Positions 47,914 to 57,966 of a DNA stretch of 64,000 bases are shown here, in pieces; within the stretch, counting starts at the first letter, position 1; each line of letters begins with the position of its first letter. The stretch is from DATLNF01 sp963765815 (GTDB taxonomy: Bacteria; Actinomycetota; Actinomycetes; BP-191): NCBI GenBank assembly GCA_963765815.1, contig CAVXXT010000003.1, forward strand, positions 186,001 to 250,000, given 5' to 3'. The translations under genes and the position numbers were made by a program. The notes under the pieces are model-generated. The model did not search any database. It had not been told where the DNA came from and saw only the letters and a list, made by a program, of their open reading frames with translations.

Positions 47914-49390
47914 TTAGACCCGGCCGCAGAGCCGGTTGAAGTCCTCGACGTGGTGGCACTTCTCGAGGCCGGTCTCGAACGTGATGCGACCCGCCTTGAC
48001 CAGGTCGGCGAGGTGCTGGTCCATCGTGGCCATGCCGAACTTCGCGCCGGCCTGCATCGCTGAGTAGATCTGGTGCGTCTTGCCCTCACGGATGAGGTTG
48101 CGGATGGCCGGCGTCGCGACGAGCACTTCGGCGGTCACCACGCGGCCGCGGCCGTCAGCGGTGCGGCACAGCTGCTGGGACACGATGCCCTGCAGCGCGC
48201 CGGCGAGCTGGACGCGGACCTGCTGCTGCTGGTGCGGCGGGAAGACGTCGATGACACGGTCGATGGTCTGCGCGGCGTCCTGGGTGTGCAGGGTCGCGAA
48301 GACGAGGTGACCGGTCTCGGCCGCGGTCAGGGCCACCGAGATCGTCTCGAGGTCGCGCATCTCACCGACCAGGATGATGTCGGGGTCCTGGCGCAGGACG
48401 TGCTTGAGCGCGTTCTGGAAGGACCAGGTGTCCTCGCCGACCTCACGCTGGTTGACCAGGCAGCTGCGGTGGCGGTGGAGGAACTCGATCGGGTCCTCGA
48501 CCGTCATGATGTGGTCCTTGCGCTGCTGGTTCGCCAGGTCGAGCAGCGAGGCCAGCGTCGTGGACTTGCCCGGAGCCGGTCGGGCCGGTCACGAGCACGA
48601 AACCGCGGGGCAGCATGGCGAAGTTCGCGGCCGCGGCCGGCACGCCGAGCTGTTCGAACGGCTTGATCTCGTACGGGATGAGGCGGAACGCCGCACCGAC
48701 CGCGTCGCGCTGCCGGTACATGTTGGTGCGGAAGCGCGCCTTGCCCGGGACGGCGTACGCGAAGTCGAGCTCGAGCTCCTCCTCGAAGCGCTCGCGCTGC
48801 TTCTGGGTGAGGATCGCGTAGAGCATCTTCTGCAGCACCGGCGGGGTCATCTTCGGGTGGTCCTCCATCTGAGCGAGGTGCCCGTGCAGACGGATCGTCG
48901 GGTGCGCGCCGGCGGTGAGGTGCAGGTCGGAGGAGCCGGTCTCCAGCACGTGGACCAGCAGGTCGTTGAGGAGCATGCCCTCCTCGCGGCTGCTCTCCTC
49001 GAGCGCGGCGCGCTTGTACACGCTGTCGGCAGACGTCGCACCGACCTCGGCGGCGCCCTCCATCGGCGCGGACGGAGCGAAAGCCATCGGCGCCTGGACG
49101 CCGGCCGCGGCGCTGCGCTCGGCCGCATCGGATGCGGGAGCGGAGGGTTGCGGCATCGGCGGCGGTCCGGTGGGCGTGGGCGGAGCCGGCGGGGCCATGG
49201 GGGCGGCTGAGTGCGGAGCGCCGCTCGGCGGAGCGCTCGGAGGAGCGGTCGGAGGGCTCGGCGGCGGAGGCGGAGGCATGACGCCCGGCCCGTTGGCCGG
49301 CGCCGGGGGCGCCCAGGACTGGTCGAGCGGCGACCGCTCAGGGGTGGGCGCGAAGACCTCGCCACCCGGACCCGATTGATCCACGCTCAC
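47914..49390 (-). CDS. pilT: Type IV pilus retraction ATPase PilT with a Pro-rich N-terminal extension (frameshifted)
   Basis: The core has MLLNDLLVHVLETGSSDLHL, the Walker A loop (GPTGSG-KST, broken by an extra G near 48575), IMTVEDPIEFLHRHRSCLVN, QDPDIILVGEMRDLETISVA (Walker B), HTQDAAQTIDRVIDVFPPHQ and the PilT hallmark AIRNLIREGKTHQIYSAMQ. About 115 residues ahead of it are Pro/Ala-rich and disordered (VMPPPPPPSPPTAPP), absent from classical PilT. The GTG at 49390 has AAGGGG upstream. It powers retraction and twitching. Confidence 0.9.
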
Positions 49391-49483
49391 GCTGGCCCCT
49401 TCCCATGGACGTCCGAGTCGAGCATCGGCAGCGCTGCGCAGGGCGCTTGAGCCGATTGGCGCAGCGCCGTTCAACAGCACGGC

Positions 49484-51163
49484 TCAGACTACGACGCGGA
49501 GGATCTCCTCGATGCTGGTATCGCCGAGGAGCACCTTCGCCATCCCGTCGTCGCGCAGGGTGGTCATGCCGTCTGGCGCGCGCGACCCGGCCGATCTCGT
49601 CGGCCGACCGCGCGCTCGACGGCGAGACGCTCGATCTCCTCGCTGACCGGCATGACCTCGTGCAGCGCCATCCGGCCCTTGTAGCCGGTCTTGCTGCACG
49701 TGGATGCAGCCGACCGGGCGGAACAGCTCGGGCATCGGCTCGCCGTCCTGCCACGGGAAGCGGGCCGTGATCAGCGCTTCCGGCGTGGGCTGGTAGGCCT
49801 CCTTGCACTTCGCGCACAGCTTGCGGGCGAGCCGCTGGGCGAGCACGCAGTCGATCGCGCGAGCCGACCAGGAACGGCTCGATGCCCATCTCGATCAGAC
49901 GGCTGATCGCGGACGGTGCGTCGTTGGTGTGCAGCGTCGACAGCACGAGGTGGCCGGTGAGCGACGCCTCGATGGCGATCTGCGCGGTCTCGTGGTCGCG
50001 GATCTCACCGATCAGCACGACGTCAGGGTCGGAGCGCAGGATCGACCGCAGCGCCGCGGCGAAGGTCAGGCCGGCCTTCACGTTGGTCTGCACCTGGTTG
50101 ATGCCCGGGAGGCGGTACTCGACCGGGTCCTCGACCGTGATGCGTGCTTGCGCTCGGCGTGTTGACGATGTTGAGCGTCGCGTAGAGCGTCGTCGACTTG
50201 CCCGACCCGGTCGGTCCGGTGACCAGGATCATCCCGTAGGGCTTGGTGTAGCTCTCCTCGTAGCTGCTTGAAGTTGTCCTCGAGGAAGCCCAGGTCGGTC
50301 AGCTTCAGCAGGATCGCGGTCGAGTTGTCCAGGATTCGCATGACGACCTTCTCGCCCCACACGGTGGGGAGGGTCGCGACGCGCAGGTCGATCTTCTTGC
50401 CCTGGCAGTGACGCTCATGCGGCCGTCCTGCGGGATGCGCCGCTCGGCGATGTTGATCTCGGCCATGATCTTGAGGCGGGAGATGACGCCGGACTGGATG
50501 GTCTTCGGCGAGCGCATGATCTCGTGCAGCACGCCGTCGATGCGGAAGCGGACGCGCATGTCCCGCTCGGTCGGCTCGATGTGGATGTCCGAGGCGCGGT
50601 CCTGGATCGCCTGGGTGATCAGCAGGTTGACGAACTTGACGATCGGCGCGTCGTCGACGACCTCCTTGATCTTGGACAGGTCGTCGAGCGTGTCGTCGTC
50701 CCCGCCGATGCGCGGCGGTGAGGTCCTCGATGTCGCTGTCCATCCGGTTGCACCCGGTTGATGGCGTTGACGACGTCGGACTTGGTGGCGACGACCGGCT
50801 TGACGTCCATCCCGGTGATGCTGCGGATGTCGTCCATCGCGAAGACGTTGGCCGGGTCGGCCATCGCGACGATGAGCTTGCCGTCGTCGATAGCCGATGG
50901 GCAGGGCGGTGTGCCGTCGGGACACGGCATCGGGGATGCGCGCGGCCGCGGAGGGGTCGATCTGGAACTCGGCGAGGTCGACGAAGGGCAGGCCGATCTG
51001 GTGCGCGAGCGAGGCCACCAGCTGCGCCTCGGTCGACGATGCCCATCTCGACCAGCACGCGGCCGAGAGCCTTGCCCTGTTTGCGCTGCTCGTCGACCGC
51101 CATGCTCAGCTGGTCGTTGGTGACCAGACCACCCTCGACGAGGATGTCCCCGAGCTGCTTCAC
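49484..51163 (-). CDS. pilB: Type IV pilus extension ATPase PilB (multiply frameshifted)
   Basis: The N-terminal domain starts MKQLGDILVEGGLVTNDQLS, then LAHQIGLPFVDLAEFQIDP. The central ATPase has FVNLLITQAIQDRASDIHIE, VRFRIDGVLHEIMRSP, MILVTGPTGSGKSTTLYATL (Walker A), VEDPVEYRLPGINQVQ-like sequence, SDPDVVLIGEIRDHETAQIA and TLHTNDAPSAISRLIEMG. The zinc Cys motif is CAKCKEAYQ plus a later GCxxTGYKGR. Frame switches fall near 51035, 50890, 50750, 50715, 50410, 50268, 50155, 49862, 49700 and 49580. Order and size (~560 aa) are right, so the gene was probably whole. GTG 51163 follows GGAGGG. Confidence 0.88.
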
Positions 51164-51236
51164 ATGCCCTCCGCCGTGCGCTCGTCCCCGTGGTCAATCA
51201 TGTCATCGGCCCGGATTGGCGGAGGCTGAATCATGG

Positions 51237-53285
51237 TCATCGGCCCTCGCCAGCCGCCGCGCGGAGCACCTCGTCACAGGATGCCGTCGACAGTGAGCCC
51301 GGCGGCCGCACAGCGAGCCGCTCCGGAGGCGGGCCGAATGCCTCCGTCGCGCCGGCGTACGCACACCGGTAGGCCTCCGTCGCGCCGGGCAGCCGATCCA
51401 GCTCGGCGACGACCTCCCAGACCTGCGGCCCGAGCGGGCTCGGGCCGATCGCGAGCTGCACGCGGACGACCTGCACGGCGATCGCGCGGGCTTCCGGCTC
51501 CCCGCCGGTCGACTCCAGCACGCGCATCAGCGGGATAGAGAGGAACGGCCGGACGCGGATCTCGTCCCGCACGATCCGGGTGAGCTCTGCCAGGGCTTCC
51601 CTGCGCTCCAGGCCGAGCTGGTGTCGAGCGACCTGTCGCTGAACCGCGACCGCCGGATCCACTTCGGCCAGTCGGGCCGTCGCCGCCATCGCACGCTCGA
51701 TCTCCTCTGGTGCCACCGTGAGCCGAGCGCCCCGCCCGATCGAGACCGTGTAGTCGAGGAAGGCCGCGGCCGGCCGCGGGTCGCGCAGCGGGTTGCGCAT
51801 GGCGGCGACGATCCGGGCGGCGGAGTCACGATCGGTCTGCGCCTCGAACTTCGCGCGCCGCAGTCCCTCGGCGATCGTGTCGACGTCGTCGCTGGCCATC
51901 ACCGCCATCCCGGTGAGCACCGCCAGGAGGAGCGCGCTCAACCGTCGACCCGCAGGGTCACGGTGCGCCATCCGGCCTATGCCGTCGGACACCCGCTGGT
52001 CGGGTCCACCGGTGGCGCCGGCGAGGCACCACGCGGTCATCGCGAGCTCGGACGGGAAGAACCAGTCGAAGTCGACGACGCCGTGCGCCAGGAGTGCGAC
52101 CCCGGCGAGGGCGCAGCCGAGCGGGACGGCGTCCGCGGCCCGGCGGCGTCCGGCGCGCAGGCCGGCCCGGCTCAGCGCCCACGCGGCAGCGAGCACAGCG
52201 CCGAGCACGGGCAGGCCGTGCACGATGCCGCCATCGGAGAAGCCCTGGACGACGCCGTTGTGGACCTGAGGAGATCGGACGGAGCCGGGCGCCATGTGCC
52301 GGCCACTCGCCGCACCGAAGCTGGCGAAACCGCTGCCGGTGAGCGGGCGCTCCGCCCACACCTCGACACCGGTGCGCCAGAAGTCCAGACGGTACGCGCC
52401 GTTGGAGGCAAGCGCCTCGGCCTCCGACCGACGCGCGGTGGCGCCGAGCGGCGAACCGCCTCCGCCGGGGAACGCAAGCCCGCTGGTCATCAGCAGGAGC
52501 AGACCGGCTGATCCGGCGACGAGCGCACCCCACCGCAGCGCGGCACCTCGCCCGGGGATCCGCAGGGCGACGACGAGGAGCACCCCCAGCACGAGGACGA
52601 GCTCAGCCATCGTGGTGCGGCTCGTGGAGAGAATCACGCCCGTGAGGCACAGGGGGCCGACCACCCAGCCAAGTCGGCGCAGCCGTCCCTCGCCCGCGAC
52701 GACGAGGGCGCCGCCGACCGCGACGCCGGCGAGGACGTAGACCGCGAACTGGTTGTGCCAGTAGAACGTGCCGATCATCGCCCGACCGGGGTCCCGCCCG
52801 CCCCACCAGGGCAGCCAGGCGCGGGAGAACTGGTCGAGGGCGAGCAGCGCGACGACCCCCGCTGCAGCCGTGCGGCGGGCCGCGGTGCAGGCGAAGGCGC
52901 GGGCGATCAGGAAGGTGGCGACGCCGTACACCCAGGTCGAGAACTGCTTGGCGCCCGACCAGCCCGTCGGGGTGAGGAACGGAACAGCGAAGGCACTAGC
53001 GCCAAGGACGAGCGCGAGCGCGAGCTCGCGCCCGGGCACCCTGGCCCAGGGCCTGGTGAGCACCAGCGCGGGGACAAGGCTCAGGACCCCCCAGCCGAGC
53101 CGTCCCTCGTCCAGCCCACCTTGTCCCGGGGTCACCCAGGTCGAGAGCGCCACGACCGCTAGCGCGACCGCGACGTACTCGGCGACCTCGAGCGGTGCCA
53201 CACCGGCGAGCCCAGTGCCCTCATAACCCCAGCGACCGGGCGCGGCGCTCGCGCGGGGAGCCTCGAACGGGGCGGCGACAGTCAC
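51237..53285 (-). CDS. O-antigen ligase/polymerase-like membrane protein (Wzy_C)
   Basis: The 682-residue protein has about ten membrane helices over the first ~460 residues, then a ~220-residue soluble C-terminal domain of helices. The Wzy_C region has TFYWHNQFAVYVLAG and FWRTGVEVWAERPLTGSGFA followed by QVHNGVVQGFSDGG, the large extracytoplasmic loop pattern of O-antigen ligases and polymerases. It may polymerise or attach the polysaccharide made by the neighbouring genes. Frame intact. Confidence 0.75.
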   Translation of the reverse strand: MTVAAPFEAPRASAAPGRWGYEGTGLAGVAPLEVAEYVAVALAVVALSTWVTPGQGGLDEGRLGWGVLSLVPALVLTRPWARVPGRELALALVLGASAFAVPFLTPTGWSGAKQFSTWVYGVATFLIARAFACTAARRTAAAGVVALLALDQFSRAWLPWWGGRDPGRAMIGTFYWHNQFAVYVLAGVAVGGALVVAGEGRLRRLGWVVGPLCLTGVILSTSRTTMAELVLVLGVLLVVALRIPGRGAALRWGALVAGSAGLLLLMTSGLAFPGGGGSPLGATARRSEAEALASNGAYRLDFWRTGVEVWAERPLTGSGFASFGAASGRHMAPGSVRSPQVHNGVVQGFSDGGIVHGLPVLGAVLAAAWALSRAGLRAGRRRAADAVPLGCALAGVALLAHGVVDFDWFFPSELAMTAWCLAGATGGPDQRVSDGIGRMAHRDPAGRRLSALLLAVLTGMAVMASDDVDTIAEGLRRAKFEAQTDRDSAARIVAAMRNPLRDPRPAAAFLDYTVSIGRGARLTVAPEEIERAMAATARLAEVDPAVAVQRQVARHQLGLERREALAELTRIVRDEIRVRPFLSIPLMRVLESTGGEPEARAIAVQVVRVQLAIGPSPLGPQVWEVVAELDRLPGATEAYRCAYAGATEAFGPPPERLAVRPPGSLSTASCDEVLRAAAGEGR

Positions 53286-53308
53286 CCGCCGGACATCGGC
53301 CGAACGGC

Positions 53309-54432
53309 CTAGTTACTGAAGCCGGCTCGGTCCGGCGCGTGCACCGCACCGACCAGCTCGTGATAGGTCCGGCAGACCGCCGGCCAGGAGTAGCGCTCGC
53401 GGGCGTATGCCTGCGCCGCAGCTCGCCGTCGTGACGCCACCCGGGTGTCGAGTGAGTCGACCCAGAGCAGCGCCTCGGTCAGACCCGGCCCGTCGGCGAA
53501 GTACCGGCCATGCTCGCCGACGACCTCGCGGTTCTCCGGAGTGTCCAGCACGAGGCAGATGTTCCCTGCCGCGAGCGCCTCGATCAGCGCCGGATGGGTG
53601 CCGCCGACCTCGGTCGCGTGGATGTAGCACGTCGCGTTGCACTGCAGGCCGCGGTATCCGTCGCCGTAGACCGCCCCTGGCAAGAGTGCGCTGGACGCCG
53701 CTGCCGCGCGCACCCGGTCGGTGATCGTGTCGTCGTACGTCGCCTCGCCGAGCATGACCAGCGGCAGATCGTCCCCCGGTCGCTGCGTGGGCCCCCGCGA
53801 CCATCACCGGGTTGTTCTCCGACTCCCACCGGGAGACGTAGAGCGCGTAGCGACCGGGCTCGGCACCGACCTCGGCGGGGACGGCGATTGAGCCGCGATC
53901 GAGCAGGTCCGCGCCGTAAGGCACCATCACCGAGTCGGTGTCGTGGCGTACGCGGTAGTAGGTCTGCACCTCGTTCGCATCGGTGACCAGCACCGAGGCG
54001 GCGCGAACCGACAGCCACTCCCCCATGCGGTACCACGCGCGTCCAGCGATGCCCCACTTCCCGCGCCGCCACTCGAGCCCGTCGACGTTGAGGGCGACCC
54101 GGCGCCGGAACAGCCGCAGCAGTGGCAGCACCGGCGCGTTGGCGGCGTTGCACAGGACGACCTCGCGGATGCTCGTGCGGAAGACCAGGTGCAGCGCCGA
54201 GAGCACCGTGTGCACGACGGTGTCGAGGTACTTGCTGCGGATCGTCGGCAGCGTGACCAGGCGTCACGCCGCGCCACTGCGCGCCTGCGGTCGCGTAGTG
54301 GCTGCGGCAGTAGACGGTCACGGGCACGCCGAGGTCGACGAAGGAGAGCGCGAGATTCTCCGCGAACGTCTCGAACCCGCCGTAGTTCGCCGGGATGCCG
54401 CGGGTGCCGAGGATCGCGACGCCCCGGGCGCG
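53309..54432 (-). CDS. GT4 glycosyltransferase with DUF1972 N-terminus (frameshifted)
   Basis: The N-terminal donor-less half starts GVAILGTRGIPANYGGFETF and VTVYCRSHYA, the DUF1972 motif of rhamnosyl- and mannosyltransferases in capsule loci. After a switch near 54262 it continues HTVLSALHLVFRTSIREVVL, NVDGLEWRRGKWG and YALYVSRWESENN. After another near 53790 it ends with ATEVGGTHPALIEALAAGN, the GT4 E-x7-E-like nucleotide-sugar site. No good start codon is visible; the span is approximate at the upstream end. Confidence 0.82.
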
Positions 54433-55229
54433 GTGCCCGTCGGGCGCCGTCGGATCGCCGCGGCGGCGTGGTGCCTGTCCGCGGCGCGCAGCAGGGGTAC
54501 GCCGTGGAGCATCGCGATGCTCGCGACACGCAGCTCGAGCCCGGAGACGCCGGGCGCGAGCAGCACGTCGATGCCCGAGCCGGCGAGAGCGGTCGCGAGG
54601 CCGGCCATCGTCCGCCGGTCGAGCTGCCCGTCGGGGATGACGAGACCGTCGAGGTCGAGAGCGCGTGCCCACGTCGCCAGCTCACCGGCCGACTTCGTCG
54701 TACCGGTCGTCGCGACCACACGGTAGGGCGCGCCGGACGCGCGGGTCAGGTCGGCGAGGAGGCGCGTCGCGGCTAGCCCGTCACCGACCAGTGCGTACCG
54801 CTCCAGGCCGACGCCGAGCGGGACGAGTGCTCGTCGCGCGCGCCGCATCAGTCCGCGGCCGAGCTCCCCGGCGAGGACGAACCCGAAGGTGACCAGGCCG
54901 ATCCAGGCGCGGGAGATCCGTCCGTGCGCCAGCAGTGGGTTGCCGAGGAGCAGCAGCAGCCCCACGGACGATGCCGCCTTGAAGGACATCTCGAGGTTCG
55001 AGGGTCCCGGGCGGACCGCAGCCCGACGGTGGAGACCGGAGGCGTGCGCGATCGCGACCCACAGCGGGACGACCACGAGAGTTGTCACGACGTACAGGCG
55101 ACGGAACTCCGCGGGGACGACAATCCCCTCGAACCTGAGCTGATAGGCCAACACGCACGTGCCGAGCCCGAGCCCGGCGTCTGCCAGACTGAGGAAGACG
55201 TCCCGCCGGGTGAATCGCGCGCGAGGCAT
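54318..55229 (-). CDS. Membrane protein with CoA-binding-like domain of polyprenyl glycosylphosphotransferases, catalytic domain absent
   Basis: From the ATG at 55229 the protein has four membrane helices (FLSLADAGLGLGTCVLAY, VTTLVVVPLWVAIAHASG, SVGLLLLLGNPLLAHG, WIGLVTFGFVLAGELG), then a Rossmann-like PF13727 domain (ALVGDGLAATRLLADLTR, LDGLVIPDGQLDRRTMAGL, VPLLRAADRHH). In WbaP-type enzymes a C-terminal sugar transferase domain follows; here the next gene begins at once. The last ~50 residues of the frame overlap that gene and are probably an indel artefact. It may serve as a partner or regulator for a transferase elsewhere. Confidence 0.65.
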   Translation of the reverse strand: MPRARFTRRDVFLSLADAGLGLGTCVLAYQLRFEGIVVPAEFRRLYVVTTLVVVPLWVAIAHASGLHRRAAVRPGPSNLEMSFKAASSVGLLLLLGNPLLAHGRISRAWIGLVTFGFVLAGELGRGLMRRARRALVPLGVGLERYALVGDGLAATRLLADLTRASGAPYRVVATTGTTKSAGELATWARALDLDGLVIPDGQLDRRTMAGLATALAGSGIDVLLAPGVSGLELRVASIAMLHGVPLLRAADRHHAAAAIRRRPTGTAPGASRSSAPAASRRTTAGSRRSRRISRSPSSTSACP

Positions 55230-55272
55230 GGGTGGGACAATAGGTCGTGACGATCGCGGGTCCGCGGAGGTC

Positions 55273-56055
55273 GTGGTGGAGCAGGTCTTCGGGAGCTGGT
55301 TCACCGACGTCGACGCGCTGGCGGCGGCGTACACGTCGGCGTCGCCCTTCCCCCACGTCGTCATCGACGGCTTCCTCGCCGACGACGTGGCCCGCGGCCT
55401 CGTCACGGAGTTCCCCACCATGTCGGCGATGCCGAAGAGCCGCGACTACGTGTTCGGCAACAAGCACGAGCTGAGCAGCGTCGAGGACGTCGGCGCCACG
55501 AGCCGGCGCTTCCGCGACGCGCTGCTGTCACCCGAGGTGGCGGAGGCGCTGTCGACGATCTGCGGCACGACGGTCTTCGTCGACCCCGACTTCCACGGCG
55601 GCGGCTTCCACCAAGGCGGGGACGGCAGCTACCTCGACTTCCACGTCGACTTCAACATCCACCCGCTGCACCCGACCTGGCTGCGCACCCTCAACGTGCT
55701 CGTGTACCTCAACGACGACTGGGACCCGGCGTACGGCGGCGAGCTGCAGATCAAGAGCAGTCCGGACGGCCCGGTCACGGAGATCGCCCCGCTCTTCAAC
55801 CGCGGCGTCGTGATGGAGACCAGCGATCGCACGTACCACGGCTACCAGCGGATGTCGCTGCCGGCGGGGGTGACGCGCAAGTCGGTGGCGGCGTACGCGT
55901 ACCGCCCGGTCGAGGTCGGCCACGTGAGGCGCCGCACGACCGGGTGGCACCCCGAGGCCGGCGGTCCGTTCAAGCGAGCGCTTGCCGGTGTCTACGACCC
56001 ACTGGTCCGGGCGAAGAACGCGGTACTCGGAAGTCGGACCGCCCGTAACCGCTGA
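55273..56055 (+). CDS. 2OG-Fe(II) oxygenase family protein
   Basis: The 260-residue protein has the iron-binding HxD in YLDFHVDFNIHP (His124, Asp126) and a distal His189 (DRTYHGYQRMSLP), with YAYRP supplying the likely 2-oxoglutarate Arg. The preceding ASPFPHVVIDGFLADDVARG is the usual N-terminus of the PF13640-like group often found in polysaccharide and glycopeptide loci. The GTG at 55273/55276 follows GGAGG; the earlier ATG at 55228 overlaps the divergent gene. Substrate unknown, perhaps a sugar or protein in this locus. Confidence 0.78.
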   Translation: MVEQVFGSWFTDVDALAAAYTSASPFPHVVIDGFLADDVARGLVTEFPTMSAMPKSRDYVFGNKHELSSVEDVGATSRRFRDALLSPEVAEALSTICGTTVFVDPDFHGGGFHQGGDGSYLDFHVDFNIHPLHPTWLRTLNVLVYLNDDWDPAYGGELQIKSSPDGPVTEIAPLFNRGVVMETSDRTYHGYQRMSLPAGVTRKSVAAYAYRPVEVGHVRRRTTGWHPEAGGPFKRALAGVYDPLVRAKNAVLGSRTARNR

Positions 56056-56123
56056 GGTGCGGGCGCAGGTCGGGCGATCGAGCCCCGGACGAGACGCGGC
56101 TTGCGGCTACGCCAAGACCTGAC

Positions 56124-57005
56124 CTACGTCGGCTTCTCGAGTATCCAGTAGTGCTCGAACGTCCGTGGCAGATATCGCTCGACGTCCCGGTCCAGGACAG
56201 CCGAGTGGAACAGCACCCGGAAGGTCGACAAGATCGGTCGGAACGCGTGCTCCGTGACCCTGAGCGGATGCGCCTCGTCGTAGACGAAAGCAGCACGCTC
56301 CTGCACCACTTCTGGGTCGTAGCACTTGTCCGCGAGCACGAGGACTCCGCCCGGGCGAACAGAATCAGCCACCGACGCGAGGACCTTCGTGGCGTCGAGG
56401 CAGTGCTCGATGACATTGATCATGACCACGAGGTCTGCGGCGCCGGATGGCGCGTCCTCGGCGCCCTGCGTGAAGAGGTCGTGCACCGGAACCGTCCGAC
56501 GAAGCGTCCGTAGGACGGTGCGCCCGACGGACGGGCTGCGCGACCACACCCGCGCCACGATCGGCGCGACCGGTGGAAGGTACAGCCTCGAACGGTCGTA
56601 ATAGGCGGTCCGATGGTGGAGGTAATCGCCCAAGGCCGGGTCGAGGAGGCTGACCGAGCCGACAGTGCAGACGTCGGCCATGAGGCGCAGATTGGTGAAC
56701 GGACCGCAGCCGATCTCGAGCGCTCGCTCGAACCTGCGTCCGCGCAGGGACTCGTACCCGGCGAATCGGCGGAAGTGGTCGAAATTGCGGTCATCTGCGA
56801 CGGACCTGCCGGGATGGAACCAGTGCGTGTGCTCTGCGCGCCGCGCCACGTTCCAACGCTCGGTGTCGACAGCGGGGATCCCCTGGCCATCGATGACATA
56901 CGCGGAGTCGTTCGTCTCCGACAGCAAACGCAAGGCGGCGTCCCCCGTGTGCACTTGCGGACCGGCGGCGATGAAGATCGGCGCGATGGAGCTCGACGTG
57001 CTCAC
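56124..57005 (-). CDS. Class I SAM-dependent methyltransferase
   Basis: The 293-residue protein has SAM motif I RALEIGCGPFTNLRLM (about 93-108), a motif near ADLVVMINVIEHCLDATKVL and VRPGGVLVLADKCYDPE, the Methyltransf_11 pattern. N- and C-terminal parts (NVARRAEHTHWFHPGRSVAD) resemble sugar O- or N-methyltransferases found in polysaccharide clusters. It converges with the oxygenase gene across 68 bp that hold no clear hairpin. Target unknown. Confidence 0.75.
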   Translation of the reverse strand: MSTSSSIAPIFIAAGPQVHTGDAALRLLSETNDSAYVIDGQGIPAVDTERWNVARRAEHTHWFHPGRSVADDRNFDHFRRFAGYESLRGRRFERALEIGCGPFTNLRLMADVCTVGSVSLLDPALGDYLHHRTAYYDRSRLYLPPVAPIVARVWSRSPSVGRTVLRTLRRTVPVHDLFTQGAEDAPSGAADLVVMINVIEHCLDATKVLASVADSVRPGGVLVLADKCYDPEVVQERAAFVYDEAHPLRVTEHAFRPILSTFRVLFHSAVLDRDVERYLPRTFEHYWILEKPT

Positions 57006-57141
57006 CCGATCCGTCGCCTTTCAGCAGTGGCCGTCTCAGTCCTGGAGCGACGAACGGTACCTCGCAGCTGAGCGGACGAGGCGGTGCAGCGAACGTGCCA
57101 CACGCGATCCGATGCCGGTCGCAGCGGCGGTGCCGAGATAT

Positions 57142-57933
57142 TCACTGCTGTCGGGCCGGATGGCGAAGCCGGTGGGCGATGTAGGGCGCCGACCTCAGGA
57201 CATGACGGGCGAGCAGCCCCCGGTGCCGCCACCAGATCCGCAGTCGAAGCGCCCGCCGGCGGCGCCAGCTCAGCGTGTTGCGGCTGGAGCCGTGTCTTCG
57301 CCACATGTACAGCGGGTCGTCGACGAACACTCCCACGAAACCTCGCTCCAGCAGTCGAAGCCACAGGTCCCAGTCCTCCCACGCCGGCAGGTCCGCGAAG
57401 CCACCGGCGGCCTCGAACGCGGTTCGACGCACGAGTGCGCCAACACTCACGAAGTTCCCCTCGATGATCAACGAGGTGGGGTCGAAGTCGCGTGTGTACG
57501 GCCAGGGCCCCACTCGCGCTCCGAACATCTCCATGGCGGTGTAGGCGTACGCCGCGGCGGGATGCTCCGCGAGCGTCGACTCGAGCCGGGCGAGGTATTC
57601 CGGGGCGATCATGTCGTCCGCGTCGATGCGGCACACGAACTCTGACCGCGATGTCGCCAGGCCCACGTGCACCGCTGTGCTCACGCCTCGTGGAGGCTGG
57701 CGGAGCACCTTCACCCACGCCTCTGCGCCATTGCGGTCGACCCACCGCGCTGCGACATCGGCAGACCCGTCGGTGCTCCCGTCGTCCACTACGGCGACGT
57801 GGTCGGGCAGTCTCTCCTGGGCGAGGAGAGAGTCGAGCAGATCCTCGATCCACATCGACGCGTTGCGGCATGGCACCACGACGAGGATCGCACCCGCGCC
57901 GGCCGCGTTCGCCGGGTCGGTCTCGACTCCCAC
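57142..57933 (-). CDS. GT2-family glycosyltransferase
   Basis: The 263-residue GT-A protein has AILVVVPCRNASMWIEDLLD, VVDDGSTDGSADVA, the DxD-like FVCRIDADDMIAPEYL and an acceptor-site region PAWEDWDLWLRLLERG (catalytic ED). No membrane helix. The GTG at 57933 has GGAGG eight bases before it; the open frame extends far upstream without similarity. It is divergent from another GT2 gene, 33 bp apart, so both may share a control region. Confidence 0.87.
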   Translation of the reverse strand: MGVETDPANAAGAGAILVVVPCRNASMWIEDLLDSLLAQERLPDHVAVVDDGSTDGSADVAARWVDRNGAEAWVKVLRQPPRGVSTAVHVGLATSRSEFVCRIDADDMIAPEYLARLESTLAEHPAAAYAYTAMEMFGARVGPWPYTRDFDPTSLIIEGNFVSVGALVRRTAFEAAGGFADLPAWEDWDLWLRLLERGFVGVFVDDPLYMWRRHGSSRNTLSWRRRRALRLRIWWRHRGLLARHVLRSAPYIAHRLRHPARQQ

Positions 57934-57966
57934 TGCACGGACCTCCGCCAGCAATACTGTCAGGCC

